Origin: an uncultured Oscillospiraceae bacterium
Lineage (GTDB): Bacteria > Bacillota > Clostridia > Oscillospirales > Oscillospiraceae
Length of the DNA stretch: 64,000 bases
Reading direction: 5' to 3'
Assembly: GCA_910584285.1 (NCBI GenBank)
Contig: CAJTYK010000001.1
Coordinates: 62,001-126,000, forward strand
Below the pieces are notes generated by a model. The model searched no databases. It saw nothing but the letters and a program-made list of their open reading frames with translations, and was not told the origin of the DNA. Within the stretch, counting starts at the first letter, position 1, and every line of letters starts with the position of its first letter. Made by a program: the position numbers and the translations under genes. Below are positions 57,337 to 64,000 of the stretch, one piece after another.

Positions 57337-57780
57337 TCAGCCTTCCTGCCAGTTGGCGGGATAGACTGTGTAGACGTACTTTGCGTAGCTGGGGGTCTGG
57401 AAGTGGATGTGGCTGCCCTTGGGGATGTAGATGATGTCGCCCGGGCCGCCGCTGACAATGCGCCCATCGATCTCGATCTCCAGGGCGCCCTCCAGCACGA
57501 TGTCGTACTCGTCATAGGTGAGGGTCCACTCAAAGCTGGCGGCGTCCTTCAGCTCCATGACGCCGCAGCCCATCCGGGGGGCCTCCTCCAGGGTGGTCAC
57601 GTCATTCAGCAGCACGTCCTGCCGGCCCTCAAAGGGCTGGAGGGGGACAGTGCTGGTCTTGATCCCGATGATGCCGCTGGGATCCACCTGCCGCTCCATG
57701 GCGGGGGCGGCGGTGAGGCCGCCGGCCTCCTGGAGCACCTTGGTGACGATCTCACGGATCAGCTGTTCGCTGACGTTCAT
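57337..57780 (-). CDS. eutQ: ethanolamine utilization protein EutQ (cupin, acetate-kinase-like)
   Basis: A 147-residue protein with an N-terminal helical tail (SEQLIREIVTKVLQEAG) that may target the microcompartment. The cupin core has DYDIVLEGALEIEIDG, GDIIYIPKGSHIHFQTP and YVYTVYPANW. EutQ has been shown to have acetate-kinase activity in Salmonella and is needed for anaerobic ethanolamine growth. ATG at 57780 is chosen; a start 30 bases upstream is less likely. Confidence 0.9.
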   Translation of the reverse strand: MNVSEQLIREIVTKVLQEAGGLTAAPAMERQVDPSGIIGIKTSTVPLQPFEGRQDVLLNDVTTLEEAPRMGCGVMELKDAASFEWTLTYDEYDIVLEGALEIEIDGRIVSGGPGDIIYIPKGSHIHFQTPSYAKYVYTVYPANWQEG

Positions 57781-57914
57781 AGGTTCACACCTGACCTTTC
57801 TCTGCCGCACCCCGCCCCCTCACCCGGCGGGGGAGGGAGCGGGAACGGCGCTGGTTCTCGCTTTTGCCCGCGTCCGCCGGGGAAACCCTGAACGGACGCA
57901 GGAGCGGGATTTCG
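57781..57914 (-). other. structured eutH-eutQ intergenic spacer
   Basis: 134 bases containing at least two inverted repeats on the minus strand: GCGTCCG...CGGACGC, and a C-rich/G-rich pair near 57810-57840. Similar spacers in Firmicute eut operons hold EutV-bound antiterminator hairpins, but no AGAAANNGG-type twin-loop motif is clear here. Confidence 0.4.
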
Positions 57915-59114
57915 TTAAGCCTTCTTCCCCTCGGTGACGCCGATCTTGGCCAGCAGCTTGGGAGCCAGGAGGTAGGCCACGATCACGGCGGTGATACCGC
58001 CAACCAGCTTGGCGACGATAACGGGGGTCACCATGCTCTGGTTCACGCCGGCGGTGAAGCCCAGGTGATCGCCGAACACGAAGGCGGCGGACACGGCGAA
58101 GGCCACGTTCAGCAGCTTGCCCTTGGGATCCATTTCGCCCATGATGTTAAACATGGCGATGTTGTTGGCCAGGTTGGCCACCATGCCGGCGGAAGCCTTG
58201 TCGTTCATGCCCAGAGCGCCGCCCAGCTTGCCCAGAGCGCCGCCGAAGGTCTTGGTGATCCACTTCACCATGGGGAAGGCGCCGATCAGCACGATGCCGA
58301 TCTGGCCGCAGGTCAGCAGGCCGCTGTTCAGCGGGGTCATGCCGGTTTCATCAGGAGTAGCCATCACATCAAACAGCGGGAACATGATGCCGGTGATCTG
58401 CTCGAACACGGCGATGGCGGTGAAGGCGGTGATGACGATGGTCACGCCGGTGCCGAATACGTTGAAGCCCTTGATCATGCCGGCGGGGGCGAACCACAGG
58501 CCGATGACAATGAGGGCGGCGATGATGATAACGGGGATCAGGTTCTGGAGGATCACCAGGAAGGACAGCTTATACTCGGTCATGGCGGACATCACCAGGC
58601 CGCCCACGATGCAACCGATGGGGATGGTAATCATACCGGCCAGAACGCCCGCGCCCAGGTAGGAGCGGTCTTCCTTGGAGATGATGCCCAGGGCCACGGG
58701 GATGGTGAACACGATGGTGGGGCCCATCATGGTGCCCAGGATCAGGCCGGCGAAGTTACCCATGGTCTCATTGGCCGCCAGCTCCATGGCCAGAGGATAG
58801 CCGCCCATGTCGCACGCCAGCAGGGTTGTGGCGAACATGGCGGGGTCAGCGCCGAAGATGGTGTAGATGGGGGTGATAATGGGGCCAAGGATCTTGGCCA
58901 GCACGGGGGCGGCGGCCACGACGCCGGCCATGGACAGCGCCAGGGGACCGATGGCGTTGAAGCCGGCCTCGAACTCCTCGCCGTAGCCGAACTTGTTGCC
59001 CATGATCTTATCAATCGCGCCCACCAGCATGAAGATCATCATGATCATCATAATGACGGAGTTGATGGAAAGACTGGACACCCATGCGCCGATGCTCTCA
59101 GTAAAAACGCTCAT
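57915..59114 (-). CDS. eutH: ethanolamine transporter EutH
   Basis: A 399-residue membrane protein with about 10-11 hydrophobic segments. The family segments LLACDMGGYPLAMELA, GLILGTMMGPTIVFTIPVALG and EQITGIMFPLFDVM are present. It brings ethanolamine into the cell when it is scarce or protonated. ATG follows GAAGGAGG. It is in the leftward BMC cluster. Confidence 0.93.
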   Translation of the reverse strand: MSVFTESIGAWVSSLSINSVIMMIMMIFMLVGAIDKIMGNKFGYGEEFEAGFNAIGPLALSMAGVVAAAPVLAKILGPIITPIYTIFGADPAMFATTLLACDMGGYPLAMELAANETMGNFAGLILGTMMGPTIVFTIPVALGIISKEDRSYLGAGVLAGMITIPIGCIVGGLVMSAMTEYKLSFLVILQNLIPVIIIAALIVIGLWFAPAGMIKGFNVFGTGVTIVITAFTAIAVFEQITGIMFPLFDVMATPDETGMTPLNSGLLTCGQIGIVLIGAFPMVKWITKTFGGALGKLGGALGMNDKASAGMVANLANNIAMFNIMGEMDPKGKLLNVAFAVSAAFVFGDHLGFTAGVNQSMVTPVIVAKLVGGITAVIVAYLLAPKLLAKIGVTEGKKA

Positions 59115-59187
59115 GTATGTTCCTCCTTCAAAATTTCTTTTCTCTTGACTCGGGGGCGGCGCCCCCGCAAAAGACAGACTGTGGAGC

Positions 59188-59727
59188 TTACAGCAGGGAG
59201 TCGAACACCTGCTTGGCGGGCCGCGGGATGACGGTGGTGCCCACCAGGAGCTGGGCGTCCCGGGAGGCGGCGGCCACCGCTGCGCGCACCGCGCCCACGT
59301 CCCCGGTGAGGGTCACGTAGCCCTTGCCGCCGATGGCATAGCCGATGCGCACCTCAATCAGGGTGATGTTGGCCGCCTTGGCCGCCACGTCGGCGGCGGT
59401 GATGGCGGACGCCACGGAATAGAACTCCAGCACGCCCACCGCGCCCAGGGCGGGGGTGGGGGTGGCCATACTGATGGCAGGGATGAGCTGGGGATGGACG
59501 TTGGGCAGCAGCAGCGTGTCCACCACGCACTCGCCTCCCCGTTTCTCCCCCTCCTTCATGGAGGCCCGCACGTCGCCGGTGTCCCCGGCGATGAGAATCA
59601 GATACTTACCCGGGCAGACCGTGGAGGAGCGGATGAGCTCCACCTGAGCGGCCTTTACCATATAGTCGCAGGTTTCAATGCCTTTGGCGATACTGTTCAG
59701 CTCCACCATACCGATTGCCGTTCTCAT
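59188..59727 (-). CDS. pduT-like: tandem-domain BMC-T shell protein, PduT-like
   Basis: The 179-residue product has two BMC domains: AIGMVELNSIAKGIETCDYMVKAA, and a second repeat from VGVLEFYSVASAITAADVAAKAA. Cys38 in SSTVCPGKY aligns with the PduT cysteine that binds a [4Fe-4S] cluster in the trimer pore. The shell protein may pass electrons between the lumen and the cytosol. It lies 4 bases from pduS, which encodes the flavin/FeS reductase thought to use this pore. ATG follows AAAGGAG. Confidence 0.88.
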   Translation of the reverse strand: MRTAIGMVELNSIAKGIETCDYMVKAAQVELIRSSTVCPGKYLILIAGDTGDVRASMKEGEKRGGECVVDTLLLPNVHPQLIPAISMATPTPALGAVGVLEFYSVASAITAADVAAKAANITLIEVRIGYAIGGKGYVTLTGDVGAVRAAVAAASRDAQLLVGTTVIPRPAKQVFDSLL

Positions 59728-59731
59728 ACGC

Positions 59732-61078
59732 TCACTCCTTTCTTCTGATGGTCGCGCCCGCGCCGGTGACCTGCTCCACCACGCCGTTGATGCTGGCGTG
59801 GATGTTGACGGACAGGCCCTCCGCGGCCTGGGCCAGCAGATCTCCCACAGCCACCGTGTCGCCCACGGCCTTCACTGGGACGGCAGGCTTGCCGATGTGC
59901 TGCTGGAAGGGGATGAATACCCGCTCCGGCTCCAGGGTCTTGCAGGCATGGGCGTGCTTCCCGTCGTACTGGGCCAGACCCAGGCGGGCGATGAGCCTGC
60001 CGGTGGGCGTCTTGCGGTCGTCCACAAACTGTCGGGCCTGGGGCTCCATGTTCCGGGGCACCTGAATGCCCCGCTGGCGCAGCTCGCCCTTGATGTACTG
60101 GTTCACCTTCCGAGGGGACAGCCCCATGGGGCAGGCGAACATCTCGCACACGCCGCAGTCACAGCAGTTGGCGGCGTCCCCGAAGGCGGCCAGGTACTCG
60201 CCGTCGTCGGTGATGGTCTTTTCCCGCCACAGGTTGCGCATCACCAGGTTGGGCCGGATCTGGTGCCCGATGAGATAACGCGGGCACAGATCGGTGCACA
60301 TGCGGCACTGGATACAGGCGCTCTTGGTCTGGTGGCGGATAGCGTCCAGGCTGAGCTGGGCCCGCCGGAACAGATAGTGATCCTTGGGCAGCACGATGAT
60401 GTTGCCGGTGGTCTTGGTCACCACGGCGGCGTCAATGTCCTCAGCTTTGGTGAGGGGCTTGCCCATCATGGGCCCGCCCACGATCAGGGCATAGTCCGTC
60501 AGGGTGGGCTCCGCCGCCGCCACGCACTGGGTCAGTGGGGTGCCGATGGGCACGTGGAGCATGATGGGCTCCTTGACCTCGCCCACCACCGACAGGTATT
60601 TCTGGGTGACAGGCACGCCGTCCAGGGCCTGGAGGACGTTGAGCAGGGTGCCCACGTTGTCCACCACGCAGCCCACGTCCAGCGGCAGGCCCCGCTCGGG
60701 CACGCTGCGCCCGGTGACCTGCTGCACCATGGTCTGCTCATCCCCGGCGGGGTAGAAGGTGGCCATCTGGAAGATCTCCACATCGGCCCCCAGCTTGCTA
60801 ATGGCCCCCTCCAGAGCGGCAATCTCGTCCCGGTACTTGCCCTTCAGGGCGATGACCGCCCGCTTGGCCCCCAGGTGGGCAGCGATGGCCGCGGCCGCGG
60901 CCACCACCTGCTCCGGGAAGGTGCGGCACAGGTATTTGTCGGTCTCAATCAGCGGCTCGCACTCGGCGGCGTTGACAATAAAGCACTCCGCCTTGGCATT
61001 GAGCTTTACATGGGTGGGGAATCCGGCGCCGCCTGCGCCCACAACGCCGGCCTCCCGCACCGCTTGGGTCAAATTCAT
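59732..61078 (-). CDS. pduS: PduS/RnfC-like cobalamin reductase
   Basis: A 448-residue flavin/FeS protein. GAGGAGFPTHVKL at the N-terminus and the FMN/NADH-binding domain (VNAAECEPLIETD) are of NuoF/RnfC type. A SLBB region and two [4Fe-4S] sites follow (CIQCRMCTDLCP and CCDCGVCEMFACP). The C-terminal domain is lipoyl-like (VGDTVAVGDLLAQAAEG). PduS reduces cob(III)/cob(II)alamin for the adenosyltransferase. Its genes next to pduT and eutT fit B12 recycling inside an ethanolamine compartment. Confidence 0.92.
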   Translation of the reverse strand: MNLTQAVREAGVVGAGGAGFPTHVKLNAKAECFIVNAAECEPLIETDKYLCRTFPEQVVAAAAAIAAHLGAKRAVIALKGKYRDEIAALEGAISKLGADVEIFQMATFYPAGDEQTMVQQVTGRSVPERGLPLDVGCVVDNVGTLLNVLQALDGVPVTQKYLSVVGEVKEPIMLHVPIGTPLTQCVAAAEPTLTDYALIVGGPMMGKPLTKAEDIDAAVVTKTTGNIIVLPKDHYLFRRAQLSLDAIRHQTKSACIQCRMCTDLCPRYLIGHQIRPNLVMRNLWREKTITDDGEYLAAFGDAANCCDCGVCEMFACPMGLSPRKVNQYIKGELRQRGIQVPRNMEPQARQFVDDRKTPTGRLIARLGLAQYDGKHAHACKTLEPERVFIPFQQHIGKPAVPVKAVGDTVAVGDLLAQAAEGLSVNIHASINGVVEQVTGAGATIRRKE

Positions 61079-61133
61079 AGTCTCACCTTATTTCCTTGTG
61101 GGCCGCGGCCGGCCCGGCCCCCGGCCTGGGGGC

Positions 61134-61424
61134 TCAGGTCGACTGCAAAACGCTGGCGTCCACATCCTGGTCGTCCACAATGCCCACCACGGTGGCGTCC
61201 ACCGGGATCATCATGTCCCCGGCGGCGCTCCGGGCGGAGCTGCCGCCAACCACCACTACCGTCTCCCCCACGCCGGCGCCGATGATATCGGCGGCCACAA
61301 TGGGGATGCGGTACAGTTCCCCGTTCAGCGGGTTGATGGGCTGAACCAACAGCAGCTTCAGGCCGGCCAGCTTTTCCTCTTTCCGGGTCGCCCAGATGTT
61401 GCCAATCACTTTTGCCACTTGCAT
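61134..61424 (-). CDS. eutN: EutN/CcmL-type BMC pentameric vertex protein
   Basis: A 96-residue small beta-barrel protein (VAKVIGNIWATRKEEKLAG, LLLVQPINP, VAADIIGAGVGETVVVVGGSSAR) that caps the vertices of the microcompartment. ATG follows ATGAGGGA. It is within the BMC operon. Confidence 0.92.
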   Translation of the reverse strand: MQVAKVIGNIWATRKEEKLAGLKLLLVQPINPLNGELYRIPIVAADIIGAGVGETVVVVGGSSARSAAGDMMIPVDATVVGIVDDQDVDASVLQST

Positions 61425-61465
61425 GAATTTCCCTCATTTCGTCCGGGCGATGGGCCGAGAACCGG

Positions 61466-62224
61466 TCAGCGCCCCGCGCCGCGGATCAGGCGGATGCCCT
61501 TGGATTTCGCATACTCCACGGCCAGCGCCGTCAGGATGGTCTTTTCCCCGATGTGGATGCAGGTGACCTCGTCCTTATCGGCGGCGATCACATCCCGCTC
61601 CGTCAGTACCCGCTTATCCAGGCACAGCTCTTTGTCCGGAGCGCAGGGCTCCGGCGCGGCCGCCGGAGCGGCAGGGGCGGCGGAGCAGGCGGGGCAGGCC
61701 CCGTCCAGAATCGCCCCGGCCAGGTTCTGCTGGGAACAGATGGTCAAGCCGCAGGCGGTGAGCAGGGCCAGCTTCTCCTGAAGCATGGCGCAGTAGGGCG
61801 CGGGCAGCTTGCAGGAGGTGGCGCGCATAGCCTCCATCTCCTCCGTGGGCACGAACACCCGCTTGCCGGTCAACAGCGCCTGCTGGGCCAGCTTGGTAAA
61901 CGGCGTATCGCAGATCCCGCTGGCCAGCTTGCACAGCACCTCATTGGTAAACTGGTAGATCACCACGACCTCAAACCTGTCCAGATCCACCTGGTAGTCC
62001 TGCAAGAGGGCGCATTCCGTGCGGTAGCACGCCGTCAGGCGCGGATCCTCCAGCACGTGATGGCAGTCCTCTCCGTGTTCCTGGGTCAGGATCAGCAGGC
62101 CGGGCCGCCCGTCGTCCGGAGTGGGGCCGCCGCAGGCGGAGCACCCCTGGGAACAGGCCCCGCTCTGGGCCAGCTTCTCCACGACGCGGGCCAGGATCAG
62201 CTCGACCAATTCCTTATGATCCAT
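61466..62224 (-). CDS. TIGR02536-type ethanolamine-utilization protein
   Basis: A 252-residue protein found in many Firmicute eut clusters, function unknown. The N-terminal helix (MDHKELVELILARVVEKLAQ) is followed by a Cys-rich bend (ACSQGCSACGG). The flavoprotein-like alpha/beta part has VVVIYQFTNEVLCKLASGI and QALLTGKRVFVPTEEME. After a second Cys/Ala-Pro linker comes a C-terminal segment (RVLTERDVIAA...TALAVEYAKSKGIRLIR) like the start of EutT/PduL-type lyase-associated domains. ATG at 62224 follows AAAGGGGGG. It may be a scaffold or a PPC-DC-like flavoprotein. Confidence 0.8.
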   Translation of the reverse strand: MDHKELVELILARVVEKLAQSGACSQGCSACGGPTPDDGRPGLLILTQEHGEDCHHVLEDPRLTACYRTECALLQDYQVDLDRFEVVVIYQFTNEVLCKLASGICDTPFTKLAQQALLTGKRVFVPTEEMEAMRATSCKLPAPYCAMLQEKLALLTACGLTICSQQNLAGAILDGACPACSAAPAAPAAAPEPCAPDKELCLDKRVLTERDVIAADKDEVTCIHIGEKTILTALAVEYAKSKGIRLIRGAGR

Positions 62225-62244
62225 GGCTGACCCCCCTTTCATGG

Positions 62245-63063
62245 CTAAATTTTACAGTTCATCGCGATTCCCGCCGGCGTCACCAGGAAGGGATCCGCCG
62301 GCTTGATGGTTTTGATTTGCGTCTCTTTTTGGAAGATGTCCTCGATCCCGGTGAGGCAGCAGGTGCCGCCGCACAGATAGATGGCGTCCACGTCGGTGCC
62401 CGCCAGATAGCGGCGGACAATGGTGGCCATCTTCTCCACCACCGGGCGCACCACCGGCAGGATCTCCCGGTGACGGGCATAGTCCTGCTTGATGGCCTCC
62501 GCCTCCTGGAAGCTGACGTGGTAGTTCCCCGCCAGCACCAGGGACAGGTGGGTGCCGCCGGTGGGCTCGTCCTCGGTGCGCACCACCTTGCCGTCCCGGA
62601 GGATGGCAAGGCCGGTGGTGCCGCCGCCGATGTCCACAATCACGCCGTTCTGGATTTGATAGATGGCGTTGGCCGCGCTGGGCTCATCCAGCACCGCCGT
62701 GACCTCAAACCCGGCCCCCTCCGCCACGTACTGGTGGGTGCGGGCGCTGGATTCCGTACCGGCGGGCATGGCGATGGCGCAGTTGAGCAGCTCCACGTCC
62801 AGACGGCCCTCCAGCTTTTTCTTCAGCTCCCGGACGATGCTCAGCGCGCCGGTGTAGTCCACCACCACGCCGTCCTTGAGCACCCCCGCCGCCTGCTTCT
62901 CGCAGGCGATGGGGTTGTCCTCCTCGTCCAGCACCACCAAGGCGATATAGGCCGTACCCAGATCCACGCCCGTTTTGAGCTTGGAGCTCACAGGGCGGAA
63001 GGTGGTGTGCTCCGACTCCTTCACCCGTTCCATATAGGCGTTGACCCGATCCAGATCCATCAT
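62245..63063 (-). CDS. eutJ: ethanolamine utilization chaperone EutJ
   Basis: A 272-residue actin/Hsp70-fold ATPase. Phosphate-1 is TGVDLGTAYIALVVLDEE and phosphate-2 is VIVDIGGGTTGLAIL; VLDEPSAANAI and AIYLCGGTCCLTGIE are also present. It is thought to help assemble or reactivate the compartment enzymes. The start is at MMDLDRV after AAGGAG. Confidence 0.92.
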   Translation of the reverse strand: MMDLDRVNAYMERVKESEHTTFRPVSSKLKTGVDLGTAYIALVVLDEEDNPIACEKQAAGVLKDGVVVDYTGALSIVRELKKKLEGRLDVELLNCAIAMPAGTESSARTHQYVAEGAGFEVTAVLDEPSAANAIYQIQNGVIVDIGGGTTGLAILRDGKVVRTEDEPTGGTHLSLVLAGNYHVSFQEAEAIKQDYARHREILPVVRPVVEKMATIVRRYLAGTDVDAIYLCGGTCCLTGIEDIFQKETQIKTIKPADPFLVTPAGIAMNCKI

Positions 63064-63105
63064 AGTGATACGCTCCTTCCCGGCGCTGCGGGGGCCGTGG
63101 GGCCC

Positions 63106-63723
63106 TTACCGGATGATTTTACCAAGGGTGAAGCCCTTGACCATGGCGGCGTTGGCCTCGTCGAAATCAATGTGCATCTTACAGCTGAACCGAGTACTCA
63201 CCCGGATCAGCACGTCCCGGAACACCACGGGCCGTTCGGTGAGCAGGGCCACGCTGACCCGCTGCTTATCCCGCAGGTCGAACATGACCGAGTCGGGGGC
63301 GGTCACATGGATGTGGTTGCGGGCGATGATCACGCCCTCCTTCAGCTCCAGGGTGCCGCAGGGCCCCTCGATGACGATGGAGCCGGAGCCGGCCACGTCA
63401 CCGGACTCCCGCAGGGGCGCGTCCACGCCCAGCTCCACGCAGTCGCTCTTAGACAGCTCCACCTGGGAGGCCGTCCGCACCGGGCCCAGCACAGCGGTGC
63501 GCTCCTTGCGGCCCTTGGGGCCGATGAGGGTCACCCGCTGCTGGGACAGGAACTGCCCCGGCTGGGACAGGGGCCGGGCGGGCTCCAGCGCGGCGCCAGG
63601 GCCAAAGAGCACCTCGGCGTCGGCCTGGGTCAGGTGGACGTGGCGGGCGGAGACCTCGACCTCTACCAGCCCCGCCCGGTGGACGGAGTTCATGACCGCC
63701 GCGGAGATCTGTTCTGCCGTCAT
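63106..63723 (-). CDS. pduL: phosphate propanoyl/acetyl-transferase PduL
   Basis: The 205-residue zinc enzyme of BMCs converts acyl-CoA to acyl-phosphate and recycles CoA in the lumen. Zinc ligands lie in SARHVHLTQ, ARNHIHVT and KMHIDFDEANAA. The N-terminal helix EQISAAVMNSVHRAG may be an encapsulation peptide. ATG at 63723 overlaps the eutT stop (ATGA). It takes the place of EutD in this cluster. Confidence 0.93.
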   Translation of the reverse strand: MTAEQISAAVMNSVHRAGLVEVEVSARHVHLTQADAEVLFGPGAALEPARPLSQPGQFLSQQRVTLIGPKGRKERTAVLGPVRTASQVELSKSDCVELGVDAPLRESGDVAGSGSIVIEGPCGTLELKEGVIIARNHIHVTAPDSVMFDLRDKQRVSVALLTERPVVFRDVLIRVSTRFSCKMHIDFDEANAAMVKGFTLGKIIR

Positions 63724-64000
63724 TTTGCCGCCCCCTTGTAGTCGCCCGCCAGATACTTGCACATCATGATGTGCAGGGCGCTGGACAGGCGGTTGAGCTC
63801 CTCGATGATGTCGCCCCGGCTGAACCGGAACCCATCATAGAAGGCGTTGGCCGCGGCCACCTCGGTCTCCCGGATGGCGGTCCGCAGCTGGTTGAGCAGG
63901 GCGTAGTCCCGGCCCATGGTGTAGGAGGGCAGGAGCATCTGCCGGATGTTGTAGAACTTCATGGGGTTGTGGGAGTGCTCCCGCAGCTCGGCGTGGGTCA
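63720..64000 (-). CDS. eutT: cob(I)alamin adenosyltransferase (EutT-like), C-terminal part; continues beyond the window
   Basis: Only the last 92 residues are inside the window. The segments ELREHSHNPMKFYNI and GRDYALLNQLRTAIRETEVAAANAF match the C-terminal helical domain of clostridial EutT/PduO-like adenosyltransferases, as does EELNRLSSALHIMMCKYLAG. It makes adenosylcobalamin for ethanolamine ammonia-lyase. The start lies beyond position 64000. A PduO-type label is an alternative. Confidence 0.7.
   Translation of the reverse strand, partial: THAELREHSHNPMKFYNIRQMLLPSYTMGRDYALLNQLRTAIRETEVAAANAFYDGFRFSRGDIIEELNRLSSALHIMMCKYLAGDYKGAAK

Overview
The window is a 64 kb piece of a GC-rich (roughly 60 % or more by eye), anaerobic, Gram-positive genome. 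Protein families and gene order (anaerobic NrdD/NrdG, butyrate kinase, PduL/Eut microcompartment, T-box, ZTP and cobalamin riboswitches, DegV, paired radical-SAM/DNA-repair genes) fit a gut Clostridia of the Oscillospiraceae type (Flavonifractor/Intestinimonas-like). That assignment is inference; there is no rRNA, tRNA, phage, IS transposase or CRISPR array in the window.

Layout. (1) 48-3026: lysine/diaminopimelate genes asd-dapA-dapB, with a MITE-like element between asd and dapA. (2) 3149-5773: a leftward Tyr T-box operon that carries a low-GC nuclease-like ORF, tyrS and a histidine phosphatase; beside it is a free-standing promoter/26-codon ORF/terminator unit. (3) 6132-11477, leftward: a VanR/VanS-like two-component system, VanG-like D-Ala-D-Ser ligase and alanine/serine racemase, then hisE and a BI-1 membrane protein. 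(4) 11568-19161: a TetR regulator divergent from an operon with GlpA-like and GlpB-like flavoproteins, DUF1667, a frameshifted FGGY kinase and an alkyl-DHAP-synthase-like flavoenzyme. (5) 19197-20590: two-subunit class I fumarase. (6) 21071-35323: a long rightward catabolic locus with a dedicated Sfp-type phosphopantetheinyl transferase, thiolase-like protein, DUF35 protein, acyl carrier protein, phosphotransacetylase, metallo-beta-lactamase hydrolase, PucR-like regulator, flavodoxin-type reductase, fumarate-reductase-like flavoprotein, two iron-sulfur electron-transfer proteins, butyrate kinase and an OFA-type transporter. (7) 35396-43260: radical-SAM/DNA-repair pair, LuxC and LuxE homologues without luciferase, DegV, an unknown protein and DinB. 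(8) 43394-53519: a Cys-rich protein, nrdD-nrdG with predicted NrdR boxes and a perfect 48-bp palindrome, AAA ATPase, small regulator, 11-residue-repeat protein, glycosyltransferase, dut, and fhs under a ZTP riboswitch. (9) 53871-64000, leftward: cobalamin-riboswitch-controlled ECF S-component and DUF4430 protein, a secreted LysM-HAD phosphatase, and the 3' part of an ethanolamine/BMC cluster (eutQ, eutH, PduT-like and EutN shell proteins, pduS, TIGR02536-like, eutJ, pduL, eutT).

How the parts work together. Region 6 is the strongest candidate for an undescribed system: substrate import, flavin/FeS-dependent reduction, C-C bond cleavage by a thiolase/DUF35 pair on a dedicated ACP, then Pta and Buk for acyl-phosphate and ATP. 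Region 9 couples B12 uptake and adenosylation to a B12-dependent ethanolamine compartment, with a secreted phosphatase that could supply ethanolamine or choline from phosphorylated head groups. Regions 4 and 7 each hold half of a possible ether-lipid route (AGPS-like enzyme; LuxEC acyl reductase). Region 3 resembles a vanG glycopeptide-resistance core lacking vanXY.
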